From positions 90,771,672-90,835,671 of the forward strand of contig OX375874.1 of assembly GCA_947359465.1 (NCBI GenBank): 64,000 nt of DNA. The letters run 5' to 3'. The DNA is from Metellina segmentata (taxonomy: Eukaryota > Arthropoda > Arachnida > Araneae > Tetragnathidae). Both the position numbers and the translations under genes were made by a program. This document shows positions 58,080 through 64,000 of the stretch, in pieces (within the stretch, counting starts at the first letter, position 1; each line of letters opens with the position of its first letter). The notes under the pieces were generated by a model, which made no database searches, was not told the origin of the DNA, and saw only the letters and a list, made by a program, of their open reading frames with translations.

Positions 58080-59440
58080 AGAGTGAGCCGTATAGGATAT
58101 AGATTATAAAACAATCTAAATCGATACAAAATTATTTAAACAATTTACTGATCAATTTATGTTTACCGGTAGTGAAGCGTAAGATTTATAACTAAGAATA
58201 CGAAAATTGGATGAACAATCTTAATAGCTTTATTGAACCTCAGAAATCAACTTGATTCGCCGTTGTTTATTTTCAACAAAGACACTGTAGCATTGATCAT
58301 TTTTAGAACCGTCAAAAAGGCACAATTGAACCCATCTTTATCGATGACCCAAATGCTTAAAACCTTACCAACTTTAAAACTTAAGGAGGCGTTTTATAAG
58401 ACGGGAAAATAGGATAGAATGATCGTACCAACTGCTTATACTATCTCTACTGGATACTAGTCTCAACCAGAGGCATGGGGAAAGAAAGGAGTGTCTGTCC
58501 GAAGGTACCCGTTGAGCATGACAAACCCCATGAACCAATCGCGTGAAGAAACCATTTGAAACTAAAATGACCACAACTCCGCTTTTGATGGTTGGTATGT
58601 TGCTATGGATATCAACGACGCTAAAATAGTACCTGACATTGCGTTGAGACGTTTGAAAAAATCGTCTCTTTTACTTCAAGTTCTGTCAATTAATTATAAC
58701 TTTTTTTGCACCAAAAGTCTCCAAATTTGAATTATTTTTCATTAAGGGCCTTCTGGGCTGCCACACCATTGATATTTACAATATTTTCAACAATATACAA
58801 AGTGTATCAGATAAATTTCCCTACATAGAGATATATTTAGTTTTATCTAAATGTCAGAAAAGCACTAAACTTTGTACTGTGATTAAAAACAATGTAATAA
58901 TTGTCTTTTCCGTGTCTTAATTATCCAGTCAGAATTTGGCACCAAGGTGCCTATAAAATAAATCTTCAGATCGAGTCTTCAGTAGTAGCTTGACCACGCT
59001 TAGTTAGCTTTGAACGTTAGTTAAAAGACTTTGTTATCTCGTGAGTTTATTTCTCCCCAAACTATCAATAATAACTATAAATGCAACTTATAAAATCAAC
59101 GAGTCTTTAAGTATATACTGTAACATATTTTTTCTCGCACACACAATAGCTTTATCTTTTTTCCTAATTTGGTATTTTGACGTGAATACGTCTTTAAAAT
59201 CGGAACAGTACTGGGGAGAACACATGAAAAGCTGAGCGTTACGAAAAAGGATACAGTTGCAGTCTACGTTTATCGTGTAGCAACGGCCTAGGAGCTTTTT
59301 TGGCGCACTTTTAGTAGTGAGTTATGACAGGTTAAGGCAACGCATCTGTATTATGGTTATTTCATTTTTTAAGGTAACCTCGACAAGAGGAAAGTTTAAA
59401 TTTTCATTTTGAATATTCAAAAAAGTTCTTTCAAAATTCG
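58080..59440. other. no gene recognised
   Basis: No motif or terminus that I can support. Confidence 0.5.
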
Positions 59441-59444
59441 TTAA

Positions 59445-60143
59445 AGTGTATGTACACACTAGAAGTTTATTTTTTTAATTTTTACTTTCAAAATCAAGTT
59501 TTTTGGTTTATACTTAAAACCATTTCAGTGAGAACAAATCAGATTCAACTAATTATTAATTAGCTAATTAAGTTATAATTAGCATGTTTTTTGAACAGTG
59601 ATATCTCAAATTCTATTGTCTAGAAAGACAATTCTAGTTGGAAATTATTTCCAATATTCTTCTTCATATTTTGACCCTCAATCAAGTTTCTAGAGAGAAA
59701 AGTTTTTCTGTTACAACTTTTTTCGCCAAAAATACATAATAAATCAAGATTTTTTCTGGAAATTTTAGGATTTAAAAATCCATTAAAAATTTATTTCTTA
59801 ACTAATAACTCTGATTGAGACTCACAAACCATCCGCTGTATTTTATAGATTATAATGATACAAAAATAATTATTATAGATTAATTTATTGTTGAGTTATC
59901 ACTGTTTGAATAAAGCATCCTATTGCAAAAACTTGTTTCTTCAGAAATAGAGTTTAAAGTTTTGGAAATATGTCTGTTCATGGTGACAGTACCTAACAAA
60001 AACCCTTGTAACTAGAAAACTATTTAAAATATTTTCAAGATTTTGGCATCGTTTGAATGCTAAATAATTGAAGAATATTTTGAAGCAATAAAAAATTTAG
60101 ACTTTCTGTTCGATTTTCACGATTTCTAATGTGTACATACACC
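59445..60143. mobile_element. MITE with TTAA target duplication (Kolobok/piggyBac-type)
   Basis: TTAA (59441-59444) then AGTGTATGTACACACTAGAA at the left; at the right the complement of GGTGTATGTACACATTAGAA followed by TTAA (60144-60147). About 20-bp inverted ends with a few mismatches. 699 bp, no coding. TTAA is used by Kolobok and piggyBac. The GG(T) start on the right end resembles the Kolobok at 26992, but the ends are otherwise different. Confidence 0.75.
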
Positions 60144-60147
60144 TTAA

Positions 60148-62500
60148 ACTGTCGTTTGGTTTCATGGGTTAGTTCCAAATTTTTTTTTCTTTTAGTTCAT
60201 TGGTTCTTTTAATGGTTTTTCGCTAGTTGTGGAATTTTCTTTCATTTTAATTTATGTCACGGTGCTGTCGTCTCATGTTGTATTTTATATATTTTCATAC
60301 ACTTTATTTACGTATATTTATATTATTTACGTATGGCAGTATATTTTTTAAAACTTTTACAAATATGTTTCTGAATCTTGTTACTGTCCCGTTGTAAAAA
60401 GAAAAAGATTTTTGGAATAATTATTTCCTTGGTGACATTAGCAGTGCGCCAAAACAACCGCCACCGCAATGAACGTAGGCTGAAGCTGTACCCAAAAAAA
60501 GCATTGCAACTGTTTAGTCTTATGATTTCCGAGCTGAACGAAAAATCCAGAAGATAAATACAGCATCTTATAGACAAAGGATGTCCGTACCTAACGACTT
60601 TCGGACCAAGTGTGCAGGTGCACAATTCGTCGAAATTATACCGTGATGAGCGAGCTTTAGAACAGTGTAAATTTGGATTGATTGGAGTTATCAGGACTGA
60701 GTTTCATTCGAAAGCTGCCGAACTACGCTACAATTACAGGTCTTTAATGTAGAAAAGTATCCTCCAATATTTATTTCAAATTGCACTTTAATCGTTCAAA
60801 CTGTAAATGAAGTGTTGAATATTCGCAATAAACAATCGTTTAAATTTCCTTCATTAATTCCACAATCCGATATCAGGTCCGGTATTCAGACCGCTTATCA
60901 GGGCAGTATTCATGTCAAAACTACGGTTTGTGTCCTCGACACAACCTATCTATTTTTTCTTTCGATTTTTCCCGAATGCTATTAGTAGCTTTAGAATATA
61001 AAAAAAAAGAAAGTCCTTGCACCATTTTCATTGTTTTTTGTTGATATTGAAAACTCTTCAGACTTTTCTCATTCTATTTCAATGACTGTTGAGTTAATGG
61101 GAATTTTCATTTTTGTGTACCACGAGGGTTTTTAAGTCAATTGCATAGGGCCTTTATATTGTTCGTGGTGAATGCATTAACTTATTTATTATGAGAATTA
61201 ACTGCCATGACGCGTTTCTCTACCGAAAAAATTATGGTTTTCATTCATTACGGAATAATTCGATTAGAATGATAAAAATTTTGAAGCTGGGAGAAAATGG
61301 CAAATACAGAAAAGAATAGATTCAATCTACAATGAATGACTTCGAAGAGAAATACTTATCATACAAGAGAAAAGGGACAATTATTTGCACCTTGGAAGCT
61401 CTGTAAGTGAATTTGGATAAAATGGTTAAAATTTAATCATAAACAGTGTGAGTATTTTTTTCTGAGAAAAAAAAATTTCATGTATATTTTAGGAATTATT
61501 CCGCTTGCTACTTAATTGAGAATTTGTTTGAATAAAATAATGTTAACTTCCCCTAATTATTTTGAAGCTATTACTCTATTATGAAATAAAAATATGAACA
61601 ATACATAAAGTTAAATTTATATAAACTTAAAACTCATTATTTACCGCCAGAACTGAAGTTCTGATTGTATTATTTTTCGTTTTATTAAATTTCATCATCT
61701 ATTTTTATTCATTTCGTGCAAAAATTAATGGCGAATTTCAATCTAGAGAACAGAACTGAAATTTTGCATAGTCATATTAAGAAATCCGGAATCTATTTTG
61801 AATAATCAATGTGCCTGAAATTTTGTCATATAAAAAGTCTTGATTCGATGTTCATCCGACTTTGTTAAAGTTTCTATTAATACTTTTTTGGAGCATTAAT
61901 TTTTTAATTATTCATATTACGAACTAAAACATTTTTTAGTAAGTAAAACGTTTCTCGCTCTCTCTCTCTCTCTCTCCAAACCATTCAATAAAAAATTATG
62001 TCCTAATTCAAATAAAACGGGCTATAAGTCATGAAAAAAAGTCTGCAAGTCGCAACTGATATATGCTTATGAACCTTCAGAGGGTAAAATGGAAGATCAA
62101 AAATTTTTTTTTATATATTTCTAGCTTATACGATAAAAATTTGTTTCAGTATCAACATATGATCCATAATGGAGTTTTAAAGTTATTTGTTGATTAAAAG
62201 ATGATAAATTAAATTTGCTGATGTCGATGACTACGTAAAACGTAAAATACGACATTCCAAAACGCACACCAGGAGTTAAGAACGCAATTTCAAAATTTAG
62301 CAACAAATACGTTAACTTGTATATACTTTTCAGTTGTGATGTCGTCGCCCCAAAACGGTAGCGTGAAAACAGTACGAATCGCACACAAGAAGAAGATATA
62401 CAACAACTAAGATTTTTAAATTCTTATTATTCTAAGAACATTAAGAAAAATATACAGTATTTATCATAATATTAACATCATTACACCAATACATAAAAAT
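60148..62500. other. no gene recognised
   Basis: AT-rich, with a CT tract at 61957-61976. A 100-codon minus frame (60323-60625) has no motif. 62200-62300 vaguely recalls the GATGATAAATTAAATT block of the 47-53 kb repeat. Confidence 0.45.
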
Positions 62501-63083
62501 ATTTTCTTCTTGATACGTCATGATTCCGCGGGCATAACTAGACGGCCGTCTAAACAAAAATCCCGACGTGTCAACTTAGACGGACAGAATACGTTGGAGA
62601 ATGGGCAACACAGACGGCTGTCGTGGTTTGTTTTATTCGAGAAACAAAACAAAGTGGTTTTTTTATTCTCTAGTTTAAAGATTCTAACTTCGGGATCGTT
62701 GAAGGTAGAGTGAAAATTTCAACAGATTTCAAATCAGCGTAAATTTCTACGCCAGATCGATATCAAAAACAGTTTTATTATTCAATTATTTACCATTTGA
62801 TTATTTAATTATTTTTTAAATAATTATTTATTTATTTAAAGAAAATCACATTTAAGGTATCGATTTGGTGTCAAATTTTTCGCAGCTTTCAAATCCGTTG
62901 AAATTTTCATTCTGTGTTTAACGATCCCGATTTTACAAAACCGAATTGATCAATGGCAGTCAAAAATGTTTATTTATTTCGCTCCTCTCCGTTCGAATCG
63001 TTTGGAGCAGGAAATGAAATCTGGCCGCTACAAGAGAAAAAACGTTCCCCATCTGTTTGAGACCGCTATGACGCCAGTCATGG

Positions 63084-63400
63084 AAATGGCGGCTCCGATC
63101 ATTTTTGTTACGCTCACAAACAACGCTCTCTAGGAAACCAACACCATGTGTTAGTATAAGCAACGTTTTAGTGACGTCACCCACCGATACATCACGGCCG
63201 CTAGATCACGGCTACCGTTTCTTAGGAAACCGAAGCTTAACCCCAGTAGTCCAAAACGAACGTCAAGGTAAAAGACGAAAACCAATCAGATATTATCTGG
63301 ACGAACATCACCTACAAAGGACGTTCTATTTCACTTGTTCTTCTCAAATCGCTATAAAAGTACAGCAGCTGGTGCCAGACAATAGCCAATTAGAATTTAT
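63084..63400 (+). promoter_or_regulatory. promoter-like island (YY1, CRE, CCAAT, TATA in order)
   Basis: AAATGGCGGC (YY1/Pho-like, 63084-63093), perfect CRE palindrome GTGACGTCAC (63171-63180), a palindromic GTTTCTTAGGAAAC (about 63216-63229), CCAAT box ACCAATCAG (63281-63289) and TATAAAAG (63353-63360) follow one another on the plus strand. The CCAAT-to-TATA spacing of about 70 bp is typical of pol II promoters. The surrounding 62500-63500 is less AT-rich and not repeated in this window. An ATG in fair context (GTGATGG, ATG at 63463) starts MAEFPS and meets a GT (CAAGTAAC) four codons before a stop, so a short first exon is conceivable. This is motif reading only; no transcript evidence. Confidence 0.3.
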
Positions 63401-63494
63401 TCGGCATCCCAAAAATCCACGCGAATCGTTTTTCCTCTTTCCGATTAAATTAATTTACGTGATGGCCGAATTTCCAAGTAACCCTTCCTAAAGG

Positions 63495-64000
63495 TCGAGC
63501 ACACTGGACTTTATCACGATGTCACACAGTCGAAACATTGGTGTGATCTTTTCATTTTGATACTGAAGTGAAATCCAAATTAACTTTTAACAATAGCAAT
63601 CTGAAAAACTATATGATTAATCCTGAGCTGTCAATTCTTTATTAACTTTGTGTTACGAATAACACCTTGCTGTTAATGTAACATCCGTATTTCTTAGCTT
63701 GTTAAAAATTCATTTTTTTGCATTCGGCAAGACATGTGGCACTTTTGCTTTGTTCCAGGAGTAATTACTAGTGTTTCTTTCGTTTCAAGGAACCATCTTT
63801 TCACAGCGATGAATAAAATAACTGAATATGACATATTTTCCCTTCTTTCGGCAGTTCACAAGTAACACTAATGATGCTCAACGGCATTCAGTAAATTAAT
63901 TCTGATTGGACTGATAAAAAGGAATGCAATTAGTTTACCGTGTTGAAAGATCGTAATGAGAATACTTTCTGTGTGAAAAATTATTTATTTTGCGCATAAA
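63495..64000. other. nothing recognised
   Basis: No terminus, repeat or coding stretch that I can support. If the upstream island is a promoter, this would be intron or 5' UTR. Confidence 0.5.

Overview
The window is eukaryotic repeat-rich DNA, roughly two-thirds A+T by eye, with no recognisable intact host gene and no rRNA or tRNA gene. Every protein-like stretch I can place belongs to a transposable element: Tc1/mariner, pogo, hAT, Kolobok, Helitron/Helentron or LINE. Nearly all carry stops, frameshifts or deletions. The mix suggests an arthropod, quite possibly a chelicerate such as a spider: several Tc1 lineages, hAT elements with GTF2IRD2/ZBED5-like transposases, Helitrons ending in stacked hairpins plus CTAG, and one abundant tRNA-derived SINE. 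That placement is inference from the transposon mix.

Layout. 1-4.6 kb: Helitron helicase relic, Helitron 3' ends, and a dense cluster of one SINE family whose 14-bp target site recurs five times. 4.6-7.5 kb: a 2.9-kb terminal-inverted-repeat element with a 10-bp target duplication. 8-18 kb: tandem duplication, Tc1 relic, SINEs with clear target duplications, a deleted mariner, an AT microsatellite. 18-24.6 kb: a Cys-rich open frame, a MITE, a Helentron-type endonuclease relic inside an older repeat, and LINE debris. 26.8-31.05 kb: one Tc1 transposase gene split first by a Kolobok element (TTAA duplication) and then by a hAT element (8-bp duplication). 31.7-32.4 kb: pogo relic. 33.5 kb: a MITE. 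35.2 kb: a near-perfect 31-bp-stem hairpin. 37.0-39.75 kb: a three-level nest, hAT containing Tc1 containing a hAT-type MITE packed with ACATCGATGT palindromes. 40.6-46.9 kb: a tandem duplication with a SINE at its junction, then three Tc1-type elements. 47.3-53.4 kb: two copies of a Helitron-type element in inverted orientation, one of which grew a ~200-bp AT tract. 53.6-54.2 kb: a complete short Helitron. 56.4-58.1 kb: an almost full-length mariner with an in-frame 24-bp minisatellite in its transposase. 59.4-60.1 kb: a TTAA MITE. 62.5-63.5 kb: a less AT-rich island with CRE, CCAAT and TATA motifs in promoter order.

The genes do not form a working system. The value of the window is its readable insertion history: host and guest elements can be ordered in time, insertion sites can be closed to the base, and several families can be assigned from target-site duplications. 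The best candidates for something biologically active are the 35.2-kb hairpin, the promoter-like island near the right end and the Cys-rich open frame at 18.4 kb; all three are low to moderate confidence.
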